A DNA stretch of 64,000 bases from Serripes groenlandicus. Its lineage: Eukaryota; Mollusca; Bivalvia; Cardiida; Cardiidae. Position numbers and translations under genes: made by a program. This document shows, piece by piece, positions 34,451 through 45,469 of the stretch. The stretch is from contig JASEVX010000008.1 in assembly GCA_031761405.1 (NCBI GenBank), positions 45,181,341 to 45,245,340 on the forward strand. The letters are read 5' to 3'. The first letter of the stretch is position 1, and each line of letters starts with the position of its first letter. The notes under the pieces are model-generated. The model saw nothing but the letters and a program-made list of their open reading frames with translations. It searched no databases and had not been told where the DNA came from.

Positions 34451-34596
34451 TCTAAATGAAAGAACAGACCTCCAAAACTAACCTTAACAAATTTATGACA
34501 AATAGGAACAAATATCTGCCAGTGCATCATTGCAATCTGATCTAATGCAAAGCGTTTCTTGAAATAATTTGTATATTAACCCCATATCAAACTCCC

Positions 34597-35161
34597 CGGA
34601 TTCGCGAAGGCGTAAGTTAATATAAATATACACCGCTTGCTCCGTATTCGCGAAGGCGTAAGTTAATATAAATATACATCGCTTGCACCGGATTCGCGAA
34701 GGCGTAAGTAAATATAAACATACACCGCTTGCACCGGATTCGCGAAGGCGTAAGTTAATATAAATATACACCGCTTGCACCGGATTCGCGAAGGCGTAAG
34801 TTTATATAAATATATACCGCTTGCATCGGATTCACGAAGGCGTAAGTAAATATAAATATACACCGCTTGCTCCGGATTAGCGAAGGCGTAAGTTGATATA
34901 AATATACATCGCTTGCACCGGATTCGCGAAGGCGTAAGTTAATATAAATATACACCGCTTAAATATACACCGAATTCGAGAGGCATAAGTAAATATAAAT
35001 ATACACCGCTTGCACCGGATTCGCTAAGGCGTAAGTTAATATAAATATACACCTCTTGCACCCGATTCGCGAAGGCGTAAGTTGATATAAATATACACCG
35101 CTTGCACCGGATTCGCGAAGGCGTAAGCTAATATAAGTTAATATAAATATACACCGCTTGC
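34597..35161. repeat. 46-bp minisatellite
   Basis: About 12 units contain GATTCGCGAAGGCGTAAGTT and AATATAAATATACACCGC. The three minus-strand open frames across it are repeat translations. Confidence 0.9.
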
Positions 35162-35565
35162 AATCTCAATAAAACCAAACTTCGCTGCAGTAGCAAACGC
35201 TCGTATTGGGCTGATGACTTCCCGATACAGATGAGATCGTCTCAGATTGACCTTTGTGTTAATCTGGTTCCCGACTTCCGATGACAGTACATAGTAATAA
35301 GGGGAAGGAACTCCAGGCTAGAGTTGTGTCATCCTATTTAGTCGTTATAAATCCACAGGGGAGTTAACCCTTAAGATACACGAGCTAGATAAGATATGAT
35401 TGGTCAGTATTCCGATTGTTAAGAGTATTTAAATGTATGAGGACAGCGAAATATTTTGGTCCGCTTTCAATGCTATTGCATCCTTTGTAAATGCAAAAGC
35501 GTAGGTGCTTGAAATTTGAAGAGAACAGATCGGCACAGAACATATTTTCAACTTAACCATAAACC

Positions 35566-35742
35566 ACGGTGGCACAGAGGTGACATGTGTATGTTTTTAT
35601 TTATCTCGTGCGCACGACATACTAAGTCGTGCGCACGAGATACTATGTCGTGCGCACGAGATAATTAAGTCGTGCGCACGACTTAGTATGTCGTGCGTAC
35701 GAGATAAATAAAAACATACACATGTCTCCTCTGTAACACCGT
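35566..35742. repeat. GC-rich palindromic fold-back element
   Basis: The outer arms (ACATGTGTATGTTTTTATTT) enclose five copies of the self-complementary TCGTGCGCACGA, the last with one mismatch. The whole 177 bp can fold on itself. Confidence 0.85.
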
Positions 35743-35898
35743 AATAAATAGCTTAAGGTTGATACACAAAAATATACACACAGAAATGGTTAAGACAATA
35801 CAATAATTAAAAGATTGTATCTAATTCAGTTTATTTAGATTTTAAATATATATATATATAAACACACGTATACATACACACAAATGTATATATATATG

Positions 35899-36160
35899 TG
35901 AGCCCTTCCACGAGAAAACCAACATTTTGGACTATGCGTAATATATCGACTCAAATAAGCCTGCGCAATCCGCGCAGGCTAGTCCGGGCCGACACATTCC
36001 GTCTCAGGGGGATAGAGGTATAGAGTAATGATTCCTGAAACAGAACATCCACAGGAGGCGAAAAGTGTCATTTCGGGTTAGCCTGCGAGGCATGCTGAGG
36101 CTGATCCTTATTGATACTTTACGCAGAGTCAACAATGTTGGTTTTCTCGTGCAACGGCTC
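35899..36160. repeat. GAGCCG palindromic MITE
   Basis: Ends are GAGCCCTTCCACGAGAAAAC and GTTTTCTCGTGCAACGGCTC, flanked by duplicated TATA-rich sequence including CACACGTATACATACACACA on both sides. Confidence 0.8.
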
Positions 36161-36289
36161 ATATATATAAACACACGTATACATACACACATATGTATAT
36201 ATATACAATTGTACACTTTTTAAAAAAAATCTCAAAAGCCTTGAGGCAAAAAGACGCAAGGTTGCATACATATTTTTTGAAAGTTCTAT

Positions 36290-37034
36290 GAACTGCATAC
36301 TAGCGCGGTTTAGGTTGTTGTCTTAATGTGTCATATAACTGACTAACTAATACAAAATGGAACTCGTCCTCCAAATCATTTAAATTACATAGGGTATAAA
36401 CTCTTTGATACTTTTCAATGTTTTCGTGACGACCAGTTTCAATTCATAATTTATGGGATGAAAGCCTTAGTTTAGATTTTGGAAAAGTTAAAATGTCCAA
36501 ACAGCTAGACTGTTCAAATGATAATTTAAACTTTCTGAAAAGCGACAGTGATATTTTCATGCCAGGTACATGTTTATACATATCCTTTAATCTTTGCCGT
36601 GGCAGAGGTACACATAAATAAGTATTTACAGACTCTGGATACAACCAAATCTCGTGAAATCCTGCATTTTGCAAGATATCTCGAACTTTGGATGACAAGT
36701 AAACAGTATTTGTATTATTTTCTGCTAAAAGTCATTGATCCGATGACAACGTTCTGAACACATTTATTTGACTTTTCCTGGTATAATATTAGCCGGAATA
36801 CTTAAAATTACGTATATATCTATATACATGTACATTTTGTATATATAAAGGATATCGTTCAAGTTCAGCGCATATAACGAGGGGCGACGTGCTTCTTTTA
36901 GCATTTAGTATCCATTTACCGAATATTTTGTACACATTTTCTAAGCTTTCAGCAGATAAATGTCCCCAGATCTCACAACTATAATTTATAACAGACCGGA
37001 CATGAGAGCTAAATAGATCAAGCAACGACGTCAA
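36290..37034 (-). pseudogene. LINE reverse transcriptase C-terminal fragment
   Basis: The minus-strand frame 37034-36789 reads HVRSVINYSCEIWGHLSAES and KRSTSPLVICAELERYPLYI, typical of the region after the reverse transcriptase core in non-LTR elements. The frame 36698-36444 continues with a shift, and EDEFHF near 36350 matches the C-terminal Cys/His segment. The copy is 5' truncated and frameshifted. It belongs to the same broad group as the element at 9440. Confidence 0.7.
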
Positions 37035-37059
37035 AAGAAAACAGACCCTTGATTTTTTG

Positions 37060-37144
37060 TCAGAAATCTTTGCAAAAACCTTTTCGACAAGATGTTTTCA
37101 ATGTTGTCTGCTGCAGATTTCTTGTAGATGAATGCGGGAAATGG
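37060..37144. repeat. TTAA-1 MITE right end
   Basis: GTCTGCTGCAGATTTCTTG and GCGGGAAATGG are followed by TTAA at 37145, which is also the left TTAA of the next element. Confidence 0.65.
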
Positions 37145-37148
37145 TTAA

Positions 37149-37354
37149 CTCTTTCAGCGCCAAAGGCAATATTAAGGTTTTTGCAAACAGTACTGATTCA
37201 GGTGAGTCAGCTCGTAACGAGCTGTCTCACCTGAAATCAGTATTGTTTGCCTTTTAGTTACCAAAATAGTCCAAAACTTTCATAAATTAAAAAATGAACA
37301 CACCCGGTTTTGAACATGAAAGAGTCTACTTTAAACAATTCCGCGCTTAAAGAG
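37149..37354. repeat. TTAA-2 MITE
   Basis: TTAA at 37145 and 37355 flank CTCTTTCAGCGCC and the degraded inverted end GCGCTTAAAGAG. The centre is a palindrome, AGCTCGTAACGAGCT. Confidence 0.8.
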
Positions 37355-37424
37355 TTAAAGTCCAAATAATTACATATGTAAATGCATCAACATTGCGGGG
37401 ATGGAATTAAGAAAAACGATCAAT

Positions 37425-37562
37425 GTCATGTCTTTTCCTCCTTGACGCTCAGGAGTGTAGGTTTAGCATTCCGACTGACTCACTGGTATTGGGATAAAAG
37501 GAACAGAAGTACTGATAACTTGGTATGGAGTATTGTTGAAAGTGGAATAAAATGCCATACAG
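37425..37562 (+). repeat. SINE, family A, 5' truncated
   Basis: Body words CTTGACGCTCAGGAG and GACTGACTCACTGGT are followed by the tail; the head is absent. Confidence 0.6.
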
Positions 37563-37773
37563 AAAAACACATCTGAGTAATCGTTAATATGCGTTTGCAT
37601 GATTGAAAGACAGAACACATGTTACCAGTTTGTATAGGTCTTAGGTACGAAGAAGATATATTTCATTTTAAAACTTTTATTAACCGATAATAAATAGTAA
37701 TAAGAACAACAGGTACATTTTAAGTAAATAAGAATATTTGTTGATGATATGTCATGTGACGAATCAGCGTCAT

Positions 37774-38664
37774 TTATCCTCCGATAAGGGAGAACGTAGG
37801 GGTGGTGGTGGTGCTGGTGGAGTTGAAGAGGCCGCTGTTGGTGAGGAGGAGAATCAAAAACAAACCACCGAACAACATCACTGAAATAAATTAACAGATA
37901 AATAAATAAATGTAGGATATAAATATACATGCTCACTGACGTAGTTAAGGAACAAATATATAAAGTGTGCAAAAGAGAAAACAAACAGATGAATAGTATA
38001 CGAAGGGAAGAATAAAATATAAAATAAATGGCAGGGAAGATAGGTGAGAGTTAAAGGATACTGAATAGCGTAACCGAAATAAATAAACGTTTTTATAAAT
38101 AAATAAACGGGTTTATAAATAAATAAAGAATAAATAAATATATAATAAATAAATATATAATAAATAATGAATACAAGAAATGAAAAATTAGATGAACAAA
38201 ACCACAAATATATAAGTATAGAATAAAACAATGATAACAATCTATAAATAAATAAATAAATAAATGACAATGTAATGTATGTGTAATTAGACTGTTGTGT
38301 TCGGAAACCCTCTATTAACTTTAACGTTAACTGAATGCAATGTATGAATTTGCGAATCGTTTAAACTGGACACCTGATTTAGTTGGCAATGAAGTTCAAA
38401 TACAAATCGGTCCCTGAGTACAACACTATGGCAATTCAATGTTGATATATATTGATTTATGATAGCGTTGCAGTAGGGTGTCAAACAAATAACAGAAAAG
38501 CCCAAATAATACTTACAAAGTCCCCCGCTTCCGACACCGCCTTGGTTCTGGGCTCCGTAGTAGGAACCGCCGTATGAGGGGTAGCCGTACGACCCATAGT
38601 TCGCGGCCAAGGTCATTCCCAAGGTCATGCAGATGCAGGCAATGGCGAGAATTGAGGACTTCAT
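37774..38664 (-). CDS. Small Gly/Tyr-rich single-pass membrane protein, gene 4
   Basis: This minus-strand gene has coding exons 38664-38517 and 37880-37774, phase-1 junction, 84 residues. The signal peptide matches gene 3. The Gly/Tyr block is shorter (SYGYPSYGGSYYGAQNQGG), and the linker SSNPLGVGQ is replaced by QGGVGSG. The membrane segment reads LMLFGGLFLILLL and the tail ends FSLIGG. A polyadenylation signal lies at 37681-37676. The donor (GTAAGT at 38516) and acceptor (TTTATTTCAG) are intact. Unlike the other copies, intron 2 has no early in-frame stop after the donor. The gene is inverted relative to gene 3 and shares downstream homology with it. Confidence 0.82.
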
Positions 38665-38789
38665 TTTGTTTTCTGTAACGAAATGGAGTAAATATTAGTT
38701 TCGCAGAAAATTGAGTTTCAGAGAAAATAAAAAACACTATAAAACGTAATGTTTGGATTCATGCAATTAGAACTGTCAATCGAAAAAAA

Positions 38790-38948
38790 AAACCTTTCCC
38801 ACATAAAGACGCGTTTGATTTAGTTGCAGCAGGACTGATTTGAAAACATTGTGGCAAAATAAAAATAAATTGTCACAATGTTTTCAACTTTATTCAATAA
38901 TTTTCAAAGTCATCTGCTGTAGATTTCTTGTATGTTGGAAAGGGTTAC
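38790..38948. repeat. TTAA-1 MITE in gene 4 intron 1
   Basis: It has CCTTTCCCACATAAAGACGC at the left and GTATGTTGGAAAGGGTTA at the right. It is a shortened copy. Confidence 0.6.
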
Positions 38949-39188
38949 ATATGTAAAAGATTCGTAACATCAACGTAGATATTATATTCTTTTAAAAAGA
39001 TATCGTTTGAAAATGAATAAAACGATATAACCGTTCATATTAAATAAGTGCTGAAATTGTTACAGATTTGTATCGCAAAGAAATATGTAAATATTCAGCA
39101 TATTTTACATGCATACTCTAAAAAGCATATTAATTAATTAATTTAAACGATTTAACTACTTAAATCTAAAATCTTCAAGTTGTCTTAC

Positions 39189-39222
39189 CTTGTTTGCTCG
39201 ACGACTGGGAATTCAGTTGTGA
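39189..39222 (-). other. Non-coding exon 1 of GY gene 4
   Basis: The minus-strand 5' UTR exon contains CAGTCGTCGAGCAAACAAG and is followed by the donor GTAAGAC. Confidence 0.6.
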
Positions 39223-39305
39223 CATTACAGACGGAAATGATCGTTTATATACTTACAAACGGTCAGGTCAGACAGCTCGGGCTTCCGCCATGTTAAGATT
39301 ACATA
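39223..39305 (-). promoter_or_regulatory. Promoter of GY gene 4, distal part replaced
   Basis: TATATAAA (39251-39244) and ATGGCGGAAGC (39291-39281) are conserved. The E-box and CCCGGAAAT found farther upstream in genes 1 to 3 are absent; TTAA-2 MITE sequence begins at about 39308 instead. Confidence 0.65.
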
Positions 39306-39307
39306 TT

Positions 39308-39497
39308 TTCTCGTAACGAGCTGTCTCAACTGAAATGAGCAGTATTTGCCATTTCGTTAACGAAAGACTTACTACATGAAAAAAGGAGTCGATAGAAAGC
39401 TCCACAGACAGTTCTATGTTCCGAAACTCCTATAACATGAACAATGAAAAATAGAGTCACCCGATAACCTACTTCAGGTACTTCGCTGCTGAAAGAG
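39308..39497. repeat. TTAA-2 MITE, partial
   Basis: The core CTCGTAACGAGCTGTCTCA is followed by the terminus GCTGAAAGAG and TTAA at 39498. The end facing gene 4 is truncated. Confidence 0.65.
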
Positions 39498-39782
39498 TTA
39501 AGGTCAGTTGTTCCTATATGTAGTGCCGCTCGAATGCTCCACAGATTGAGCGTAAACAGGCGGGCTGCATTGGGTCAGGACTCGGATAATTAATGTTTTG
39601 TCGGTTAATTGCAGCCACATAATACCAGGATCAGCCTGCTCCTCTTTAAAGAGTTTTCACCATTAACACTCCCCATTATGTAGATTACATGTGATGCCTT
39701 TGCAGCTGGCGACTTTTGAAAAAGGTAGCATCAAGTTGTATTGGTCCGCTGTAGGGTGTACGAGTTTTATATTTTACTTTAT

Positions 39783-39952
39783 ATGCGTCTCCAGTCGCGG
39801 CGCGACGGACATGGTGGAGTGCCCTCGGGCAAGGCATATTTCCCAGTCTAGTACAGGTTTGTTTACCCAGGGATCATGAATGAGTGAACTGTAGCCATTA
39901 TCTTTCTGATATAATGTTGAAAACGGCACATAACTCCAATAGAACAAACAAA
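39783..39952 (+). repeat. SINE, family B, 5' truncated
   Basis: It has CCAGTCGCGGCGCGACGGAC and GTGCCCTCGGGCAAGGCA, and ends with the shared GTTGAAAACGGCACATAAC tail. Confidence 0.65.
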
Positions 39953-40049
39953 CTGTGTATGCGATAGCGATATATATATAAGGGGATATAACAAATGTAG
40001 ATGGCATAGCTGCTTCATGCCAATTATATTAATTTACTTTAGAACTAAT

Positions 40050-40303
40050 CACGTATATAAGTCGATGTAATATGTCCATATATAAGTCAATGTAATATGT
40101 CCATATATAAGTCAATGTAATATGTCCATATATAAGTCAATGTAATATGGCCATATATAAGTCAATATAATATGTCCATATATAAGTCAATGTAATATGG
40201 CCATATATAAGTCAATGTAATATGGCCATATATAAGTCAATATAATATGTCCATATATAAGTCGATGTAATATGTCCATATATAAGTCAATGTAATATGT
40301 CCA
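40050..40303. repeat. 25-bp minisatellite
   Basis: About ten units of ATATATAAGTCAATGTAATA plus TGTCC, with some units reading TGGCC. Confidence 0.9.
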
Positions 40304-40347
40304 TGTCCCGCAATTGCTCGTCAAACGGCTCTGCTGCCGAGTGCGAC

Positions 40348-40702
40348 GGTAAACAAACCCAGAACTTAAAGCATCATGTCCCTGTAAACAAACCCAGAAC
40401 TTAAAGCATCATGTCCCTGTAAAACAAACCCAGAACTTAAAGCATCATGTCCCTGTAAACTAACCCAGAACTTAAAGCATCCTGTCCCTGTAAACAAACC
40501 CAGAACTTAAAGCATCTTGTCCCTGTAAACAAACCAAGAACTTAAAGCATCATGTCCCTGTAAACAAACCCAGAACTTAAAGCATCATGTCCCTGTAAAC
40601 AAACCCAGAACTTAAAGCATCATGTCCCTGTAAACAAACCCAGAACTTAAAGCATCATGTCCCTGTAAACAAACCCAGAACTTAAAGCATCATGTCCCTG
40701 TA
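40348..40702. repeat. 35-bp minisatellite
   Basis: About ten units containing AACCCAGAACTTAAAGCATC and ATGTCCCTGTAAAC, nearly identical to each other, which implies recent expansion. Confidence 0.9.
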
Positions 40703-40829
40703 TATGTGGACTACCCTGACACCGAGGTTCACAATGCTCTCAATGCCTAATTCGAATATAAGGATCCATTTCCGGAAAGCGTCAATCTAGGACTGACTTT
40801 GGTATACTACGGTAGTTTTGTTTTTGTTT

Positions 40830-41100
40830 TGTTTGTTTGTATTTTGGTGTTTTACGCCCCTTTCAGCATGTCTTCAGGTATATCCCATCATTACCTTGGT
40901 ATGTTACAAGTACTACTAGTCCATTGATCATGATACCAGCCAGTCAGTCGTAATCCTAACCACGCAAACGCTGAGCGCCAAGGAGGAGTAGCCATACCTA
41001 CCATTGTTTAAAGATTTTGGTATGACCCGACCGGAGATCGAACCCGCAACCTCCAGCATCCGAGTTGGGACGCCCTTTCCCCCTACACCACAGAGGCAGT
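40830..41100 (-). repeat. SINE, family A
   Basis: Read on the minus strand, the head has GGTTCGATCTCCGGTCGGGT, then CTTGGCGCTCAGCG, GACTGACTGGCTGGTATCAT and the tail. Confidence 0.8.
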
Positions 41101-41330
41101 CCCCCTGACTCTGAGGATCACAGTGCTCTCAAAGGTTAAAAATCCAAAAAATTGGTCCTATGGATCCATTTCCAGAAAATCGTCAAGGTAAACTGACTTT
41201 GGTACTCCATAACTACAGTACCGAAGAACAGCAGAAACCGACCACTTGGTTCAAGAACAAATCACATGGAATCAGAAACTGCTACTACGCTGTTTTTCAT
41301 AAAGGCGATCCCATCTCTCCCCCCTCCCTT

Positions 41331-41331
41331 T

Positions 41332-41376
<45 letters not shown>

Positions 41377-41385
41377 ATATATATA

Positions 41386-41427
<42 letters not shown>

Positions 41428-41458
41428 TCTCTCCTCTCTCTCGCTCTCTCTCTCTCTC
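41331..41458. repeat. (CT)n microsatellite
   Basis: It is a CT run with a short TATA interruption, running into the assembly gap. Confidence 0.9.
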
Positions 41459-41658
41459 NNNNNNNNNNNNNNNNNNNNNNNNNNNNNNNNNNNNNNNNNN
41501 NNNNNNNNNNNNNNNNNNNNNNNNNNNNNNNNNNNNNNNNNNNNNNNNNNNNNNNNNNNNNNNNNNNNNNNNNNNNNNNNNNNNNNNNNNNNNNNNNNNN
41601 NNNNNNNNNNNNNNNNNNNNNNNNNNNNNNNNNNNNNNNNNNNNNNNNNNNNNNNNNN
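41459..41658. other. Assembly gap, 200 N
   Basis: Exactly 200 ambiguous bases lie between a CT tract and a GA tract. The long open frames across it are meaningless. Confidence 0.98.

Positions 41659-41713
<55 letters not shown>
41659..41713. repeat. (GA)n microsatellite
   Basis: It is the strand complement of the CT tract on the other side of the gap. Confidence 0.9.
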
Positions 41714-41718
<5 letters not shown>

Positions 41719-42105
41719 ATGAGTGTGAGTGCGAGAAAGAAGGATAGAGAGATTTTCATTTCATTTTGAACAGGATAAGTGTTAAAATAATGTTTACATA
41801 TGTGAGTTATGTTATATCCAAAAAGAGATAAAAAACGTTTTGAAAAAGGTTGGGAAATAAGAACTCGTTTACTTTACTTTAAATAAATTTCAAAAAAATA
41901 TATATTCAAAAGACGTCTGCAGGATGGTGTCTATCTATGGACGATCGAAAAGAATAACCCGCTCAATAATGAAATAATATCACCGCTCACCTATTACAAA
42001 TAAGCCAACATTGTGGAAAACATTTTAAAAAGGTTGTGAAATAAGAACTCGTTTACTTTACTTAAACTCTTTTTTAAAAGGAATATATTCAAAAGAGGTC
42101 TGCGT

Positions 42106-42293
42106 AAAAGTAAAGACACGGATCAGCTAAGCATGCCGCGCAGGCTAATCCAGGACAGACACTTTTCGCCTCCTGTGGGTTTTCTGTTTCAGGCATCATT
42201 ACTCTATTCCTCGATCCCCCCTGATACGGAATGTGTCGGCCCGGATTCGCCTGCGCGGAGTCCATAATGTTGGTTTTCTCGTGGAACGGCTCA
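42106..42293. repeat. GAGCCG palindromic MITE, left end lost
   Basis: Inner ACACGGATCAGC and the right end TTTTCTCGTGGAACGGCTC are recognisable. Confidence 0.7.
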
Positions 42294-42554
42294 TATTACA
42301 AATTGAAAATGTACTTTATGGTCAACCCTTGCCCATATACAACAAATATACCGCAGCCTTCTTCAAAAATATCAAGACCAAATAAGGACAATCTTATGGT
42401 GCCATACTTCTGCCACCACTTAACCACTTAATTATCACGTTATTTAACTAGTTAGTCACTTAATTATCATGATAATTATCTGATTAACGCGTTAATTTGT
42501 GTTGGTTTTCTCGTGGAACGGCTCAAATTAAAAATGTATCCATTCAAAGGTTAA

Positions 42555-42755
42555 CCCTTCCCCACATATAACAAATATGCAGCAGACCTCTTCAAAAATA
42601 TTGAGAAAAATATGGAAAATCTCAATAAATGAATATAAAGTTAGAAAACGTTATGCAAAGAGAGGAAATTGATAATTATGCAACACAAATTCCCTCATTT
42701 GCTACAATGTTTTCCAAAGTTGACAGCTACAGACGCGTCAAAATGTGTTTAAAAA
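42555..42755. repeat. TTAA-1 MITE
   Basis: It is preceded by TTAA at 42551 and starts CCCTTCCCCACATATAAC. The right half is diverged. Confidence 0.65.
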
Positions 42756-42835
42756 AGAGTAAGAGTAAGGGTCAAGTTAGAGCAGTTAGTTAACTTGTTG
42801 AAGCCGTTATCGCATTAACAGTCATTCACATGTAA

Positions 42836-42917
42836 TAAGCAAACATACCCGGAAGTACGATCTACATAGCGTGGCGGATAGGTAGGGTATAAAACGCGAG
42901 CGAATTCAGTAAATCGA
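42836..42917 (+). promoter_or_regulatory. Promoter of GY gene 5
   Basis: CCCGGAAGT at 42848, GTGGCGGA near 42871 and TATAAAA at 42888-42894. The E-box is missing, while the CCGGAA and GGCGGA elements remain in order. Confidence 0.6.
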
Positions 42918-42951
42918 CACAACTGAATCTGACAGTCGTCTAACCAACAAG
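42918..42951 (+). other. Non-coding exon 1 of GY gene 5
   Basis: It contains GACAGTCGTCTAACCAACAAG and is followed by the donor GTAAGA at 42952. Confidence 0.55.
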
Positions 42952-43129
42952 GTAAGAATTTTATATATTTACACAACATTTTTATATTTACATTTAAAAA
43001 TAAATCTAGGTTCTTTCTAATTTCTTTCATTTAAAAAATGTAGTAAGGACGAAATACTTGCAGATATATTTAAACTACATACTATTCTAGTCCGAGTTAT
43101 GCGAATTTGTTAAAACGTTCAACTCTTTC

Positions 43130-43690
43130 CCCCTTACAGAAGCATCTGTAGACACATTACGTTATGGCAGAGACCTAAATAGAAAAAGTATATATATGTC
43201 TCTGGTTATTAAAAAAGAAGAAAATGCTCATAACGAGAAATTTCTTCTTTTGCCTCAATGTTTTCGACTCCAAGTTTCATCAATGAAGCATACTGTTGCA
43301 TATCTGTGAAGTGTAAGGTTAGACAGAGACATATATATACTTGTATATTCTATCATGATGAGAGAAATTAAATGTGCTGAACTTCAGATTAAAGATAGTA
43401 TAGTCAAAAGTTTAAAACTGTTCAAAAATTGTCTTGAAATATTAGAATCAAACTTCTATGATAAAATAAGAGTAATAATTTCACTTTCCAGTACAATAAA
43501 TATCTAAATAGTGATCGTTTATGCTGGGTAGACATACCTAGTAAGCTACATTGTGTACATTTTCATTGACTTTCAATTGACTGTACAAATAGTTTTAAAC
43601 TATTTATTAGTTACTTTGTTATCACTATTGTCAATATTTTGCAAAAGTTTCAACATTTCCAAATGTTGATCAGCACCTCTTAGTTCAGTA
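43130..43690. repeat. Nested MITEs in gene 5 intron 1
   Basis: A diverged TTAA-1 copy (43130-43318) is followed by a TTAA-3 copy (about 43347-43683) with the left end ATGTGCTGAACTTCAG after TTAA and the right end ATCAGCACCTC. The TTAA-3 interior is inverted relative to 2871-3213. Confidence 0.55.
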
Positions 43691-43832
43691 GTTCATCCCT
43701 TACGGATGATAAACAAAACGCTTTTCATTTTAAATAACAGATGCACACATCGCTTTAAAAAAATCATTAAAATGTTAACCTTCATTAATCAGCTCTGAAT
43801 TCCATTTCATTTACATGTTTACAGAAATCAAA

Positions 43833-45222
43833 ATGAAGTCTTCAATTCTCGCCATTGCCTGCATCTTCGTGACCTTGGGAATGACGTTGGCCGCGAACTA
43901 TGGGTCCTACGCCTATCCATCATACGGCTATCCCTCATACGGCGGGGGGTACGGAGCCCAGAGCTCTGGTGTCGGACAAGGGGGACTATGTAAGTATTAT
44001 AATTAACACACTATAACCGGACATATAGCCAGTTAAGTGGTAGAGCGTCGGAAGCTCGCGCGTTCGATCCCCGGTCGGGTCAAACAAAAGACTTCAACAA
44101 TTGTAGAAATTGCTTTCCCTCTTTGGCGCTTAGGGTTGTGATGTCAGCATAACGACTGACTCGTTGATGTCAGCACAACGACTGACTCGTTGATGTCAGC
44201 ACAACGACTGACTCGTTGGTGTCAGCATAACGACTTACTCATTGATGTAAGCATAACGACTGACTCGTTGATGTCAGCATAATAACTGACTCATTGATGC
44301 CAGCATAACGACTGACTCGTTGGTGTCAGCATAACGACTTACTCATTGATGTCAGCACAACGACTGACTCGTTGATGTCAGCATAACAACGGACTCATTG
44401 ATGTCAGCACAACGACTGACTCGTTGATGTCAGCACAACGACTGACTCGTTGGTGTCAGCATAACGACTTACTCATTGATGTCAGCATAACGACTGACTC
44501 GTTGATGTCAGCATAACAACTGACTCATTGATGTCAGCATAACGACTGACTCATTGATGCCAGCATTACGACTGACTCGTTGGTGTCAGCATAACGACTT
44601 ACTCGTTGATGTCAGCATAACGACTGACTCTTTTATGTCAGCATAACGACTGACTCGTTAGTGTCGGCATAACGACTTACTCGTTGGTGTCAGCATAACG
44701 ACTGACTCTTTGATGTCAGCATAACGACTGACTCGTTGATGACAGCATAACAACTGACTCACTAGGAAACACCGTGAGAAATTGATGAAAGCGGTATAAA
44801 GCAACATGCCAAATAAAATCAGGCAATAAACACCTCATTATGTTTACACCTGATGTTTCTCGTTTGATACGATGATGATAGTAAAGGCAACCTTGTATGT
44901 CGTTCATATTTTAAACTCTAAATATCATACAGAAACATCTATATCATAATATTCTATAAATGTTGATACAATTATCTAGTCATCTTTTTCTTTTATAAAT
45001 ATGTTGTTTATTTTCTTCGTATATTTATTTCAAATTGTTTGATCTTTTACACGATGTTTCTATTGATCTGTGAGTTATACGATGTATTGACCTATCTGTT
45101 AATGTATTTCAGTGATGTTGCTCGGATTCTTGGTTTTGATCCTTCTCTTGACCAACTCCAGCATCTTCAACTCCACCAGCACCACCACCACCAGCCCTAC
45201 CGTCACCCTTATCGGAGGATAA
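43833..45222 (+). CDS. Small Gly/Tyr-rich single-pass membrane protein, gene 5
   Basis: Coding exons are 43833-43989 and 45113-45222, phase-1 junction, 88 residues. The signal peptide reads MKSSILAIACIFVTLGMTLA. The Gly/Tyr block reads YGSYAYPSYGYPSYGGGYG, and the linker lacks the NPL residues of genes 1 to 3. The membrane segment is LLMLLGFLVLILLL, and the tail has the sequon NSS in addition to NST. Intron 2 is enlarged to 1.1 kb by a SINE with an internal minisatellite. Immediately after the stop, ATG|GTAAGT makes a good donor, and CTTTTCAG at 46873 a good acceptor, so the 3' UTR is probably split. No polyadenylation signal comparable to genes 1 to 4 sits just after the stop. Confidence 0.82.
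44035..44835 (+). repeat. SINE, family A, expanded by an internal 26-bp minisatellite
   Basis: The SINE head GCGTTCGATCCCCGGTCGGG is followed by CTTTGGCGCTTAGGG, then about 24 units of GACTGACTCGTTGATGTCAG plus CATAAC (44140-44760), then the SINE tail. The unit is a segment of the SINE body itself. It lies in intron 2 of gene 5. Confidence 0.85.
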
Positions 45223-45469
45223 ATGGTAAGTTAAACACAATCTGAATCATTACTCTAATACAAAAGACATTTTAAAAACATTCTGATGAAATGAGAAATC
45301 GTTCAAAACGAACAATGTCTCAGTTTTAACCCAGTATTAGATCTGAATTGAAAATTATCCACTGTAACGATTTCGTTCTGAACTAATCTGACATAGTTGC
45401 AGATAAACAACGTTTGTAACATTGTGGCAAAAGAAGAATATTGCTTATAATAAGCAAATCTTAAATTTT

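Noticed and set aside
34493..34955. Three minus-strand frames with INLRLRESG repeats
   Set aside because: They are readings of the 46-bp minisatellite; the period is not a multiple of three and the frame cycles.
41160..41769. Long frames of SLSLSL and RERERE across the gap
   Set aside because: They are translations of CT and GA microsatellites and N bases.
44140..44760. CRISPR-like regular repeats
   Set aside because: Units are contiguous 26-bp tandem repeats without unique spacers, inside a SINE in an animal gene intron.
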